Position numbers and translations under genes: made by a program
Assembly: GCA_900473045.1 (NCBI GenBank)
Contig: UCKS01000048.1
Coordinates: forward strand, 1 to 64,000
DNA from: Hyphomicrobiales bacterium
Lineage (GTDB): Bacteria; Pseudomonadota; Alphaproteobacteria; Rhizobiales; Rhizobiaceae
Length of the DNA: 64,000 nt
Direction of reading: 5' to 3'
In this document: positions 17,762 to 26,302 of the stretch, in pieces
Numbering within the stretch: position 1 is the stretch's first letter
How the letters are laid out: each line of letters opens with the position of its first letter
Notes under the pieces: generated by a model
Databases searched by the model: none
What the model was told of the DNA's origin: nothing
The model's input: the letters and a program-made list of their open reading frames with translations, nothing else

Positions 17762-18745
17762 TTACTGCGGCTTCACTTCGGTTGCCTCGAAACTGTAGGT
17801 CGTCGAGCAGAACTCGCAGCTGACCGAGACCATTCCGTCCTCCGCCGCATGATCGATATCGTCTTGGCTGAGAGCGGCCAGGACATCGCGCAGCCGCTCG
17901 CGTGAACAGCTGCATTTGTCGTAGACGGCCTGCGGCGGATAGACTTTCACGCCACGCTCGTGGAACAGCCGGTACAGCAGACGCTCGGTGCCAACTGTCG
18001 GATCGGTCAGTTCATCGGCATCGATGGTCTGGACCATGACGCTGGCTTCACCCCACAGATCATCGACTTCGAAACCATCGTCCGCCCCATCACCGCCGGG
18101 AAGATCCGGCTGACGCATGCGCTCCAGCGTTTCCGGCAGGAATTGCGCGACCATGCCGCCCGCCCGCCAGCGATGCCGTGGCTTGCCGTTCTCATCCCGA
18201 TCGAGCAGTTCGGCGACACCGAGGCGAACCTTGGTCGGGATCTGTTCCGACTGGCGGAAATAGACGCCGGCAATCTCTTCCAGCGAGGCGCCGTCCAAGG
18301 GCACGATGCCCTGGTAGCGCTGCATGTGGACGCCCTGATCGATGGTGAAGGCGAGGATGCCCTCGCCCAGCAGATGCTGCGGTTGGGTCAGACCATTCTC
18401 TTCCGCAATCTTCAGAGCTTCCTCGTTGTAGCGCGCATAGGCCCGCACCCGGTCCGGCGTCGAAAAATCGGCGACGACCAGATCGACCGGACCATTGCTC
18501 TTGGTCTGAATGATCAGCTTGCCTTCGAATTTCAGCGACGTGCCGAGAAGCACGGTCAGCACCACAGTTTCAGCAACGAGGCGCGCGACGGGCAAGGGAT
18601 AATTATGGCGCTCCAGGATCGCATCCAGCATCGGACCGAGCTGGACGGCACGGCCGCGCACATCAAGGCCTTCCACCTGAAACGGCACGACATGATCGTC
18701 GCCGGCAAAATCGAACTGGCCGAGGCCAAAGTCTGCTTCCGTCAT
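17762..18745 (-). CDS. hslO: redox-regulated chaperone Hsp33
   Basis: A 327-residue Hsp33. It is a cytosolic holdase that becomes active when oxidation releases zinc. Seen: the N-terminal substrate-binding domain with LVAETVVLTVLLGTSLKFEG and LLGEGILAFTIDQG, and the C-terminal zinc site C278-S-C280 with C310-EF-C313, complete. The start is the ATG at 18745 with AGGAG upstream; the open frame to 18895 is too long for the family. It is downstream of argF on the same strand, 268 bases away. Confidence 0.95.
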   Translation of the reverse strand: MTEADFGLGQFDFAGDDHVVPFQVEGLDVRGRAVQLGPMLDAILERHNYPLPVARLVAETVVLTVLLGTSLKFEGKLIIQTKSNGPVDLVVADFSTPDRVRAYARYNEEALKIAEENGLTQPQHLLGEGILAFTIDQGVHMQRYQGIVPLDGASLEEIAGVYFRQSEQIPTKVRLGVAELLDRDENGKPRHRWRAGGMVAQFLPETLERMRQPDLPGGDGADDGFEVDDLWGEASVMVQTIDADELTDPTVGTERLLYRLFHERGVKVYPPQAVYDKCSCSRERLRDVLAALSQDDIDHAAEDGMVSVSCEFCSTTYSFEATEVKPQ

Positions 18746-18917
18746 CGCTCTGCTCCTAGCCCTCGGACATCTGCCCGCCGTAAAGGCCGGGACGCTGTCC
18801 GATGCTTCTATTGATCCTGCACAGGCCGCTTTTGTCCAGATCGTTCCTGAAAAAGCAGCCGTTCGCTCTGCAACCTCCATGAAGGACGGCGGCATGGATG
18901 GATGTTATTGAATACGA

Positions 18918-18954
18918 ATGACCGGCGAAGGAGGACATGCCACCTGCCGGTCAT
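18918..18954. repeat. 9-bp inverted repeat between hslO and argF
   Basis: ATGACCGGC (18918-18926) and its exact reverse complement at 18946-18954, with further partial pairing inside (AGG...CCT). On the minus strand it lies after argF and before hslO. No T-run follows, so it may be an mRNA-processing or stability structure rather than a terminator. Confidence 0.45.
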
Positions 18955-19013
18955 CAACTTGCTGCATAGATCGTGTGCCGCTGCCCGGTTTTCAATATGT
19001 CGGGCAAGAACCG

Positions 19014-19940
19014 CTACAGAGCGCCGAGGCACCAGGCAAGAACCGACTTTTGCGCGTGCAGGCGGTTTTCAGCCTCGTCGAAGACCACCGACTGCTTGCC
19101 GTCGATGACGTCGTCCGTCACCTCTTCACCGCGATGGGCCGGCAGGCAGTGCATGAAAATCGCATCCTTGTCGGCCTTCGACATCAACTGGGCATTGACC
19201 TGGAAGGGCTGGAAGACATTGTGGCCGCGAGCGCGGTGTTCCTGGTTCATCGACACCCAGGTATCGGTGACCACGCAATGAGCGCCGTCCACGGCCTGAT
19301 CGGCATCATGATAGAGCTTGATCTCGCCGCCATTGTTGCGGGCCCAGTTGAGAATCTTGTCGTCCGGTTCCGAGCCGAGTGGCACGGCCATGTTCATCCG
19401 GTAACCGAAACGCGCCGAACCTTCGATGAAGGAATGCAGCACATTGTTGCCGTCGCCGGTCCAGGCAATCGTCTTGCCCTTTACGGGACCTGCATGTTCC
19501 TCGAACGTCATGATATCGGCCATGATCTGGCAGGGATGCGTCGCATCCGTCAGGCCATTGATCACAGGCACGGTGGCGTGCTCGGCCAATTCCAGCAGCC
19601 GGTTATGATCGGTGGTGCGGATCATGATCGCATCAACATACCGGGACAGGACTTTGGCCGTATCACCGATGGTTTCGGCGCGGCCGAGCTGCATTTCGGT
19701 GCCCGACAGGAACAGCGTTTCGCCGCCGAGCTGGCGCATACCGACATCGAAAGAGACGCGGGTACGGGTGGAAGGCTTTTCGAAGATCATCGCCAGCATC
19801 TTCCCGGCCAGCGGCTTTTCGGCGGTGCCGGCCTTGGTGTCGGCTTTGCGGACGCGGGCGTCCTCGATGATCGACCTCAAGTCGGTTGTCGTCATGGCAG
19901 AAAGATCGAGAAAATGTCTGGTACCGGCCATTCTATTCAT
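19014..19940 (-). CDS. argF: ornithine carbamoyltransferase
   Basis: A 308-residue enzyme that makes citrulline from ornithine and carbamoyl phosphate in arginine synthesis. Seen: the carbamoyl-phosphate motif STRTR (57-61), the HPCQ segment (THPCQIMAD) and the ornithine/catalytic motif [11 protein letters not shown] near residue 265-275. The start MNRMAG has ACAGGA before it; the second Met is three codons in. It follows argD by 37 bases, and the two are almost certainly co-transcribed. Confidence 0.96.
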   Translation of the reverse strand: MNRMAGTRHFLDLSAMTTTDLRSIIEDARVRKADTKAGTAEKPLAGKMLAMIFEKPSTRTRVSFDVGMRQLGGETLFLSGTEMQLGRAETIGDTAKVLSRYVDAIMIRTTDHNRLLELAEHATVPVINGLTDATHPCQIMADIMTFEEHAGPVKGKTIAWTGDGNNVLHSFIEGSARFGYRMNMAVPLGSEPDDKILNWARNNGGEIKLYHDADQAVDGAHCVVTDTWVSMNQEHRARGHNVFQPFQVNAQLMSKADKDAIFMHCLPAHRGEEVTDDVIDGKQSVVFDEAENRLHAQKSVLAWCLGAL

Positions 19941-19977
19941 AGTCCTGTGTTTTTTCAGCGTGCAAGGGGAGCGTCGT

Positions 19978-21177
19978 TCAGGCCGATGCCTGTCGTCGCT
20001 CCGTTGTCAGCTGTTCGGCGGCACGTTCAAGCCGCGTCAGGCCTTCACGCGCTTCTTCGGCGGTCGTCACCAGCGGCGGCAGCAGGCGGATGACATTCTC
20101 GCCTGCAGGCACAGCCAGCAGTCTTTCGGCGCGGATAGCTTTCAAGAGATCGGCAGAGGGCACCTTCGCCTTGATACCAAGCATCAGGCCTTCGCCGCGG
20201 ATTTCCTCGATCACGTCGGGGAAGCGATCGGCAAGCGACGCAAGCCCCTGGCGGAAGACCAGCGAGACATCACGGACGTTCTGCAGGAAATCGTCTGCGA
20301 GGATGACATCGAGAACAGCATTGCCGACAGCCATGGCCAGCGGATTGCCGCCATAGGTCGAGCCATGGGTACCCGCGACCATGCCGGACGCTGCTTCCTC
20401 GGTCGCAAGGCAGGCACCGAGCGGGAAACCGCCGCCGATGCCCTTGGCGACCGCCATGATGTCTGGCGTGACGCCGGCCCATTCATGCGCAAACAGCTTG
20501 CCGGTCCGGCCGACGCCGGACTGGACTTCGTCGAGAATCAGCAACAGGCCGTATTCGTCGCAAAGGGCACGCAGTTCCTGCATGAATTCCTTCGGCACCG
20601 TTCGGATGCCGCCCTCGCCCTGGATCGGCTCGATCAGGATTGCGGCGGTCTCTTCGGTTATGGCTGCCTTCAGGGCGCCCATGTCGCCGAACGGTACCTG
20701 ATAGAAGCCAGGCGCCTTCGGGCCGAAGCCTTCCAGGTATTTCGCCTGCCCACCGGCGGCAATGGTCGCGAGCGTGCGGCCGTGGAAGGCGCCTTCGAAG
20801 GTGATGATGTGGAATTTTTCCGGCTGGCCCTTGGAAAAATGATAGCGCCGCGCCGTCTTGATCGCGCATTCCAGTGCTTCGGCGCCGGAATTGGTGAAGA
20901 ACACCTTGTCGGCGAACGTCGCTTCCGTCAGGCGGCGGCTGAGGCTTTCCTGGCCCGGCACCTCATAGAGGTTCGACAGATGCCAGACCTTGTCCGCCTG
21001 CTCTTTCAATGCCGCAACAAGATGCGGATGTGCATGACCGAGAGAATTGACCGCCACACCGGCAGCGAAATCGAGATAGCGCGTACCGTCCTCGGCGATC
21101 AGCCAGACGCCTTCGCCGCGCTCGAACCGCAAGGGCGCGCGTGCATATGTGTCGTAAAGCGGCGTGGCATCGGCCAT
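19978..21177 (-). CDS. argD: acetylornithine aminotransferase
   Basis: A 399-residue class III PLP aminotransferase that makes N-acetylornithine. Seen: [15 protein letters not shown] (phosphate site), [19 protein letters not shown], the [12 protein letters not shown] motif and the PLP lysine K245 in [13 protein letters not shown]. The length and the argF neighbour fit ArgD rather than GABA transaminase. The ATG at 21177 has GAGGAGA upstream. The leader holds two stem-loops and an intrinsic terminator (see 21231-21278). Confidence 0.95.
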   Translation of the reverse strand: MADATPLYDTYARAPLRFERGEGVWLIAEDGTRYLDFAAGVAVNSLGHAHPHLVAALKEQADKVWHLSNLYEVPGQESLSRRLTEATFADKVFFTNSGAEALECAIKTARRYHFSKGQPEKFHIITFEGAFHGRTLATIAAGGQAKYLEGFGPKAPGFYQVPFGDMGALKAAITEETAAILIEPIQGEGGIRTVPKEFMQELRALCDEYGLLLILDEVQSGVGRTGKLFAHEWAGVTPDIMAVAKGIGGGFPLGACLATEEAASGMVAGTHGSTYGGNPLAMAVGNAVLDVILADDFLQNVRDVSLVFRQGLASLADRFPDVIEEIRGEGLMLGIKAKVPSADLLKAIRAERLLAVPAGENVIRLLPPLVTTAEEAREGLTRLERAAEQLTTERRQASA

Positions 21178-21230
21178 GGCGCATGTCTCCTCAAACCATC
21201 ACGGCAATTGTATAATCGGCGTCATCAACA

Positions 21231-21246
21231 GGGCTGTGACCAGCCC
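21231..21246 (-). promoter_or_regulatory. second stem-loop of the argD leader
   Basis: GGGCTG (21231-21236) and CAGCCC (21241-21246) with a four-base loop form a perfect 6-bp hairpin. It lies between the U-tract of the upstream terminator-like hairpin and the argD ribosome site. Confidence 0.5.
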
Positions 21247-21247
21247 G

Positions 21248-21278
21248 TAAAAAATCAAAATGCCGCCTTTCGGCGGCA
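21248..21278 (-). terminator. terminator-like stem-loop at the 5' end of the argD leader
   Basis: On the minus strand TGCCGCC, loop GAAA and GGCGGCA (21278 to 21261) are followed by TTTTGATTTTTT. It is thus a 7-bp GC stem with a GNRA tetraloop and a U-rich tail, lying upstream of argD rather than behind a gene. It is either an attenuator or the 3' end of a very short RNA. Confidence 0.65.
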
Positions 21279-21283
21279 GAGGC

Positions 21284-21312
21284 ACTATCTTCACTTCGCA
21301 GTGCGATGTCAA
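21284..21312 (-). promoter_or_regulatory. argD promoter
   Basis: On the minus strand TTGACA (21312-21307), exactly 17 bases, then GATAGT (21289-21284). Transcription would start near 21277, at the foot of the leader stem-loop. Confidence 0.55.
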
Positions 21313-21427
21313 CAAAAGCCCATGATTTCCGGCAATTTGCGGCTATACAGCGGAGGCAAATTTTTTAGCCGGATACCCTTGCAAAAATGCCACGCATCGC
21401 AAGCAAGTTGGGGAAAACTCAGAAATT

Positions 21428-21493
21428 GATTCGGCGAGATTCCCCGGACTCTTGTCAGAGAGTCCGCCGGGCTCTACGTTAAGAAACAATTAC
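21428..21493 (+). promoter_or_regulatory. gcrA control region: GANTC cluster and CtrA-like box
   Basis: Four CcrM methylation sites GANTC occur at 21428-21432, 21438-21442, 21447-21451 and 21460-21464. A fifth is at 21572-21576. The third and fourth lie in the arms of a perfect 7-bp inverted repeat (21446-21465). A CtrA-like site TTAA-N7-TTAC is at 21479-21493. GcrA, CtrA and CcrM form one cell-cycle circuit in alphaproteobacteria (known biology). Confidence 0.55.
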
Positions 21494-21610
21494 TAGAACG
21501 CATGCGGCGGACCTAGTCACCAAAAGTGTTATCGCGTTTCAGCCTCGGATTACATCCAGGGCTCGGTGGAGGATTCGACCATCACCAACGCTGGGAATGG
21601 AGACAAGACC

Positions 21611-22144
21611 ATGAATTGGACTGACGAGCGGGTCGAAAAACTCAAGAAATTGTGGGCCGAAGGCTTGAGCGCGAGCCAGATCGCTGCACAGCTCGGTGGC
21701 GTCAGCCGCAACGCCGTCATCGGCAAGGTCCACCGTCTCTGCCTGCCAGGCCGCGCCAAGGCCGGCGGCAGCACGGCAACGGCGCGTGCGAAACGCCCAG
21801 CCCCTTCCGCAGCACCGCGTGCACCGAACTATACTGCCTCGCGCGTGACTGCCACCCGCACGGTGACGCGCACTGCCGGCGCAACCATCATGAAGGAAGA
21901 AGTGGAAATCGGCGCTGCCGAAGACCAGGAAGCAGCACCGTCCGGCAACAACGTCGTTGTTCCGATGTCGCGCCGCCTGGTCCTGACGCAACTCACCGAC
22001 CGCACCTGCAAGTGGCCGATCGGCGATCCGATGAAGGAAGAGTTCCACTTCTGCGGCAACGATTCCCCGGACACATCGCCTTACTGCACATTCCACGCCA
22101 AGCTTGCGTACCAGCCGTCCGGTGAGCGTCGCCGGGCACGCTGA
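21611..22144 (+). CDS. gcrA: cell cycle regulator GcrA
   Basis: A 177-residue GcrA homologue. Seen: the N-terminal helix-turn-helix (WTDERVEKLKKLWAEG, SASQIAAQLGGVSRNAVIGK, VHRL) at about 3-45. A long Ala/Thr-rich linker follows. The conserved C-terminal sigma-interacting domain has RTCKWPIGDP, FHFCG and YCTFH. GcrA binds sigma-70 holoenzyme and activates promoters carrying CcrM-methylated GANTC sites. The ATG at 21611 starts exactly at the conserved MNWTDE. Its own upstream region carries five GANTC sites. Confidence 0.95.
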   Translation: MNWTDERVEKLKKLWAEGLSASQIAAQLGGVSRNAVIGKVHRLCLPGRAKAGGSTATARAKRPAPSAAPRAPNYTASRVTATRTVTRTAGATIMKEEVEIGAAEDQEAAPSGNNVVVPMSRRLVLTQLTDRTCKWPIGDPMKEEFHFCGNDSPDTSPYCTFHAKLAYQPSGERRRAR

Positions 22145-22157
22145 GGCCGGATCTGCC

Positions 22158-22535
22158 GTGCGTTTTGTCAATCCCATCCCCTTCGTCCGGGATATCGGTA
22201 TCTCAAAGGCGTTCTACTGCGAGATACTGGGATTGACGGTCAGCCGAGACTTCGGCAATTTTGTTATGTTTGAAACGGGATTTGCCATCCATGACGGCAA
22301 ATCCCTGGAAACGACGGTCTGGGGACAGCCGTCAATCATTTCCGAGCCGTACGGCCGCCAAAATATCCTGCTCTATTTCGAACATGATCATCTGAATACG
22401 CTTTTCGAGCGCATCGGCGGCATTGTAAACCTCATCCACCCCATTGAAACGCAGGTCTGGGGACAGAGGGTTTTCCGCTTCTATGATCCGGATGGCCACG
22501 CCATCGAGATTGGCGAACCGCTGGGCAACGCCTGA
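22158..22535 (+). CDS. VOC/glyoxalase-family protein
   Basis: About 125 residues forming one vicinal-oxygen-chelate module pair: PFVRDIGISKAFYCEILGL at the start, then VMFETGFAIHDG, ILLYFEHDHLNTLFERIGG and the C-terminal FRFYDPDGHAIEIGEPL. The family includes glyoxalases, dioxygenases and resistance proteins; the substrate is unknown. A GTG at 22158, 13 bases after the gcrA stop, is the most plausible start. The open frame before it overlaps gcrA. Probably co-transcribed with gcrA. Confidence 0.75.
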   Translation: MRFVNPIPFVRDIGISKAFYCEILGLTVSRDFGNFVMFETGFAIHDGKSLETTVWGQPSIISEPYGRQNILLYFEHDHLNTLFERIGGIVNLIHPIETQVWGQRVFRFYDPDGHAIEIGEPLGNA

Positions 22536-22556
22536 AGATCCTTCAGTGTACGAAAC

Positions 22557-23240
22557 TCAGCTCTCTAGCGAGTAGCCCGCGCCGCGCACGGTGCGGATCA
22601 CGTCCTGCATGTTGGAGAAATTCAGCGCCTTGCGCAGACGGCCGACATGAACGTCCACCGTGCGTTCGTCGACATAGATATCGTGACCCCAAACGCCATC
22701 CAAAAGCTGCGAGCGCGAGAACACACGGCCTGGCGAGGCCATGAAAAATTCCAGCAGGCGAAACTCCGTCGGTCCAAGACGGACTTCGCGGGTCTTGCGG
22801 TGAACACGGTGGGTTTCGCGGTCGAGTTCGATATCGCCGCATTTCAGCAGCGTTGACAGCACTTCGGGTTTGGCGCGCCGCAGCATCGCCTTGACCCGCG
22901 CCATCAGTTCCGGCGTCGAGAACGGCTTGACCACATAGTCGTCGGCACCGGTGGCAAGCCCGCGAACACGCTCGCTCTCTTCCCCGCGTGCCGTCAGCAT
23001 GATGATCGGCAGGCGTTCGGTTTCCGGGCGCTGGCGCAGCCGGCGGCACAGTTCGATGCCGGAAACACCGGGCAGCATCCAATCAAGGATCAAGAGATCG
23101 GGCAGGCGTTCCTGCAGGCGCATTTCCGCCTCGTCGCCACGATTGATCGTATCGACTTCGAACCCTTCAGCCTCGAGATTGTATCGGAGGAGGACGCTGA
23201 GCGCCTCTTCGTCTTCAACAACGGCAATTCTTGGCAACAT
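22557..23240 (-). CDS. phoB: phosphate regulon response regulator PhoB
   Basis: A 227-residue OmpR-family regulator. Seen: a receiver domain with acidic pocket (D10, E11), phospho-acceptor D53 in ILDWMLPG, and K105 in VVKPF, then a C-terminal winged helix (LGPTEFRLLEFFMASPGRV, SRSQLLDGVWG, RTVDVHVGRLRKAL). It activates Pho-box promoters when phosphorylated by PhoR. It is the last gene of the phoR-pst-phoU-phoB unit, 122 bases behind phoU. Confidence 0.96.
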   Translation of the reverse strand: MLPRIAVVEDEEALSVLLRYNLEAEGFEVDTINRGDEAEMRLQERLPDLLILDWMLPGVSGIELCRRLRQRPETERLPIIMLTARGEESERVRGLATGADDYVVKPFSTPELMARVKAMLRRAKPEVLSTLLKCGDIELDRETHRVHRKTREVRLGPTEFRLLEFFMASPGRVFSRSQLLDGVWGHDIYVDERTVDVHVGRLRKALNFSNMQDVIRTVRGAGYSLES

Positions 23241-23285
23241 GCGGTGTAAACTCCTTGAGGTCCTGCCCTCAAATTCAAGCGGCTC

Positions 23286-23313
23286 GCCCGGCGGCCATCA
23301 AGGCCGTCCGGGC
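23286..23313 (-). promoter_or_regulatory. hairpin between phoU and phoB
   Basis: GCCCGG (23286-23291) pairs with CCGGGC (23308-23313). Inside it GGCC pairs with GGCC (23293-23296 and 23302-23305) around the loop ATCAA. There is no U-tract, so it may shape mRNA processing or stability upstream of phoB. Confidence 0.4.
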
Positions 23314-23362
23314 AGGCTATTGTAAGCTACTACTTACCCTTATTCATATTGACGCAGCTGGA

Positions 23363-24073
23363 TCAGTTGCCGATCGCGCCAACGGTGTTGGCCGTATCGT
23401 CCTTCGGACGTTCACCAACGGGCTGCGCGCCGGTTGCCATGTAGTAGATGGTTTCGGCGATGTTGGTGGCATGATCGCCGATGCGCTCGATGTTCTTGGC
23501 GCAGAACAAAAGATGCGTGCAGGGCGTAATGTTACGCGGATCTTCCATCATGTAGGTCAGAAGTTCGCGGAACAGCGAGGTGTAGATCGCGTCAATCTCG
23601 TTGTCGCGCTCGCGGATACTGTTGGCCTTTTCCGGCGAACGCGATGCGTAGACATCGAGCACTTCCTTGAGCTGAACGAGCGCAAGCTCGGCCAGATGCT
23701 CCAGGCCACGGGCCAGTTGACGCGGCAGGCTGGCGGTCGATACGGCGATGACGCGCTTGGCATTGTTCTTGCCGAGATCGCCGACACGCTCGAGATCGGC
23801 AGCGATGCGGATCGATCCCATGATTTCGCGCAGGTCAGCCGCCATCGGCTGGCGCTTGGCGATGGTGACGATCGCCTTTTCGCCGATCTGGCGCTCGGCC
23901 TCGTCGAGAATGGCATCGTCGGAGATGACCTTCTGGGCAAGCGCCAGGTCGGAATTGACCAGAGCGCGCACGGATTCGGCCACCATCTGTTCGGCCAGGC
24001 CTCCCATTTCGGAGATACGCCGGGTCAGGTACTTCAGATCTTCGTCGTAGACGGAAGCAATGTGCGTAGACAT
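23363..24073 (-). CDS. phoU: phosphate signalling protein PhoU
   Basis: A 236-residue helical protein with two PhoU repeats. The metal-binding acidic patches are seen in ERVGDLGKNNAKRV (repeat 1) and ERIGDHATNIAETIYYM (repeat 2), with the N-terminal YDEDLKYLTRRISEMGGLAEQM. PhoU links Pst transporter activity to PhoR and keeps the Pho regulon silent when phosphate is sufficient. It follows pstB by 78 bases. Confidence 0.96.
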   Translation of the reverse strand: MSTHIASVYDEDLKYLTRRISEMGGLAEQMVAESVRALVNSDLALAQKVISDDAILDEAERQIGEKAIVTIAKRQPMAADLREIMGSIRIAADLERVGDLGKNNAKRVIAVSTASLPRQLARGLEHLAELALVQLKEVLDVYASRSPEKANSIRERDNEIDAIYTSLFRELLTYMMEDPRNITPCTHLLFCAKNIERIGDHATNIAETIYYMATGAQPVGERPKDDTANTVGAIGN

Positions 24074-24151
24074 GATTGTTTTTCCTTGCGATCACAATCC
24101 GGGTTGGAAGACCACCACCCCGCCCTTACGGCAGGGTGGCAAGCTCAGTCC

Positions 24152-24967
24152 TCAGCCAAAGCGGCCCATGATATAGTCCTGGGTCCGCTGGTCGTCCGGA
24201 TTGGTGAACATCTTGTCGGTGTCGTTTTCCTCGACGAGATTGCCGAGGTGGAACATGGCAGTGCGCTGCGACACCCGGGCGGCTTGCTGCATCGAGTGTG
24301 TAACGATGACGATCGTGTAGTTCGCGCGCAGTTCGTGGATCAGTTCCTCGACCTTGGCGGTGGCAATCGGGTCCAGTGCCGAGCACGGCTCGTCCATCAG
24401 GATGACTTCCGGGCTGACGGCAACGGCGCGGGCAATGCATAGACGCTGCTGCTGACCACCGGAGAGACCGGTGCCGGATTCATGCAGGCGATCCTTGACC
24501 TCGTTCCAGAGACCGGCCTTCTGGAGGCTCGACTCGACGATCTGGTCGAGTTCGGCCTTGGTGCGGGCGAGACCATGGATCTTCGGACCGTAGGTGACGT
24601 TCTCGTAGATCGACTTCGGGAACGGGTTCGGCTTCTGGAAGACCATGCCGACGCGGGCGCGAAGTTCCACGACGTCGATGCTCGGGTCGTAGATGTCACC
24701 GTCATCGAGGGTGATCTTGCCGGTGACGCGGCAGCTGTCGATCGTGTCGTTCATGCGGTTGAGTGTCCGCAGGAATGTCGACTTGCCGCAGCCCGACGGG
24801 CCGATCAGCGCGGTGACTGTATTTTCGCGAACGTTGAGGTTTACATCGAAAAGCGCGCGCTTCTCGCCGTAGTAAACCGAAACGTCCTTTCCGATCATCT
24901 TGAAGGGAACAGTGTTCATTTTCTGGTCCAGCGCCTTTTCAACTGCTGCTTCTGACATCATGTTCAT
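24152..24967 (-). CDS. pstB: phosphate ABC transporter ATPase PstB
   Basis: A 271-residue ABC ATPase. Seen: Walker [10 protein letters not shown] (56-64), the signature LSGGQQQR, Walker [14 protein letters not shown] and the switch His in [26 protein letters not shown]-like C-terminal features match PstB. It energises high-affinity phosphate import by PstCA. The first Met is used; Met at codon 3 or 4 is possible. It follows pstA by 12 bases. Confidence 0.97.
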   Translation of the reverse strand: MNMMSEAAVEKALDQKMNTVPFKMIGKDVSVYYGEKRALFDVNLNVRENTVTALIGPSGCGKSTFLRTLNRMNDTIDSCRVTGKITLDDGDIYDPSIDVVELRARVGMVFQKPNPFPKSIYENVTYGPKIHGLARTKAELDQIVESSLQKAGLWNEVKDRLHESGTGLSGGQQQRLCIARAVAVSPEVILMDEPCSALDPIATAKVEELIHELRANYTIVIVTHSMQQAARVSQRTAMFHLGNLVEENDTDKMFTNPDDQRTQDYIMGRFG

Positions 24968-24979
24968 GTTTCTACCTCA

Positions 24980-26302
24980 CTACCAGCGCCGCTCAAAGCG
25001 ACGCCGCAACAGGATTGCGCCAAGGTTCATGACGACGAGGAAGATCAAGAGGATCATGATCGCACCCGAAGTCCGTTCGACAAATGCACGTTCGGCTTCG
25101 TTGGCCCACATGTAGATCTGGACCGGCAGAGCAGTGGACGGGTCCATCGGCGAGCCCGGGTAATCGACGACGAAGGCCACCATGCCGATGAGCAGCAGCG
25201 GCGCGGTTTCGCCAAGCGCATGCGCCAGACCGATGATCGTGCCCGTCAGGACGCCCGGCATGGCGAGCGGCAGGACGTGATGGAAGATCGTCTGCATCTT
25301 CGATGCGCCCAGGCCAAGCGCTGCAGAGCGGATCGAAGGCGGAACGGCCTTGAGAGCCGCACGGGTGGCGATGATGATCGTTGGAAGCGTCATCAATGTC
25401 AGAACCAGACCACCGACGACGGCAGCCGAACGGGGCATGCCGGCGAAGTTGATGAAGATCGACAGGCCGAGCAGACCGTAGACAATCGACGGAACGGCCG
25501 CGAGGTTATTGATGTTGACCTCGATCAGGTCGGTCAGCCGGTTTTTTGGCGCGAACTCTTCCAGGTAGATTGATGCTGCGACGCCGATCGGAAGGGCAAG
25601 CACCAGGACGATCAGCATCATGTAGAGCGAACCGAGAGCGGCGACGCCGATACCGGCAGCTTCAGGACGGCTCGATGCACCATAGGTGAAGAGGCCGGTG
25701 TTGAACTGCTTGGCCATCGCGCCGGTTTCAGTCAGCTTTTTCATCCATTCGAGCTGCTGATCCTTTACCTTGCGGTTGGCTTCGGCAACGGTCAGGTCGA
25801 TCTGGCCCTTGTTGGCGCTATCAATATTGCCTTCCGCCAGAAGGGAAACATTGGCGGTCGTGCCGATGATGGCCGGATCGGCAACCACCAGATCGCGAAG
25901 TTGCGTGCGGGCGCTGGCCGAAACCATGTCCGTCGCCTGCTTGACGAGCGGCTTGTTGGCCGGATCGATGCCGAGCGCCTTGACCAGCGCATCACGCACC
26001 AGAAGCGGATAGTTGGCCGTCATCAGCTTGGCGGGATTGGCGCCACGCTCGTTCTTCGGATCGATGATCTGTTCCGAAAACTCGATCGGCAGGGTGATCG
26101 CGGTCTGCTGAAAGGCCGTGTAGCCCTTGGAGACGACGGTCCACAAAAGAACGAACAGAAAGAACAGGCCGATCAGGATGGCTGCGAGGCCGTAAGCCTT
26201 GAAGCGGCGCTCGGCAGCGTAACGCTTCTTGATGCCGATATCGCGTCTTGTCTGCGCCGGGCGCACTAAGGTGGACTGTACGGAGGATGTCATGTCGGTC
26301 AT
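24980..26302 (-). CDS. pstA: phosphate ABC transporter permease PstA
   Basis: A 440-residue inner-membrane permease, much longer than the ~300-residue E. coli PstA. After the first helix (about 33-55) comes a periplasmic domain of roughly 160 residues. The permease core then has about five helices, with the coupling (EAA) motif around AALGLGASKMQTIFHHVLPLAMPG. The extended N-terminal domain is usual for alphaproteobacterial PstA (DUF3333-type). Its start overlaps the pstC stop as ATGA, a sign of translational coupling. Confidence 0.95.
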   Translation of the reverse strand: MTDMTSSVQSTLVRPAQTRRDIGIKKRYAAERRFKAYGLAAILIGLFFLFVLLWTVVSKGYTAFQQTAITLPIEFSEQIIDPKNERGANPAKLMTANYPLLVRDALVKALGIDPANKPLVKQATDMVSASARTQLRDLVVADPAIIGTTANVSLLAEGNIDSANKGQIDLTVAEANRKVKDQQLEWMKKLTETGAMAKQFNTGLFTYGASSRPEAAGIGVAALGSLYMMLIVLVLALPIGVAASIYLEEFAPKNRLTDLIEVNINNLAAVPSIVYGLLGLSIFINFAGMPRSAAVVGGLVLTLMTLPTIIIATRAALKAVPPSIRSAALGLGASKMQTIFHHVLPLAMPGVLTGTIIGLAHALGETAPLLLIGMVAFVVDYPGSPMDPSTALPVQIYMWANEAERAFVERTSGAIMILLIFLVVMNLGAILLRRRFERRW

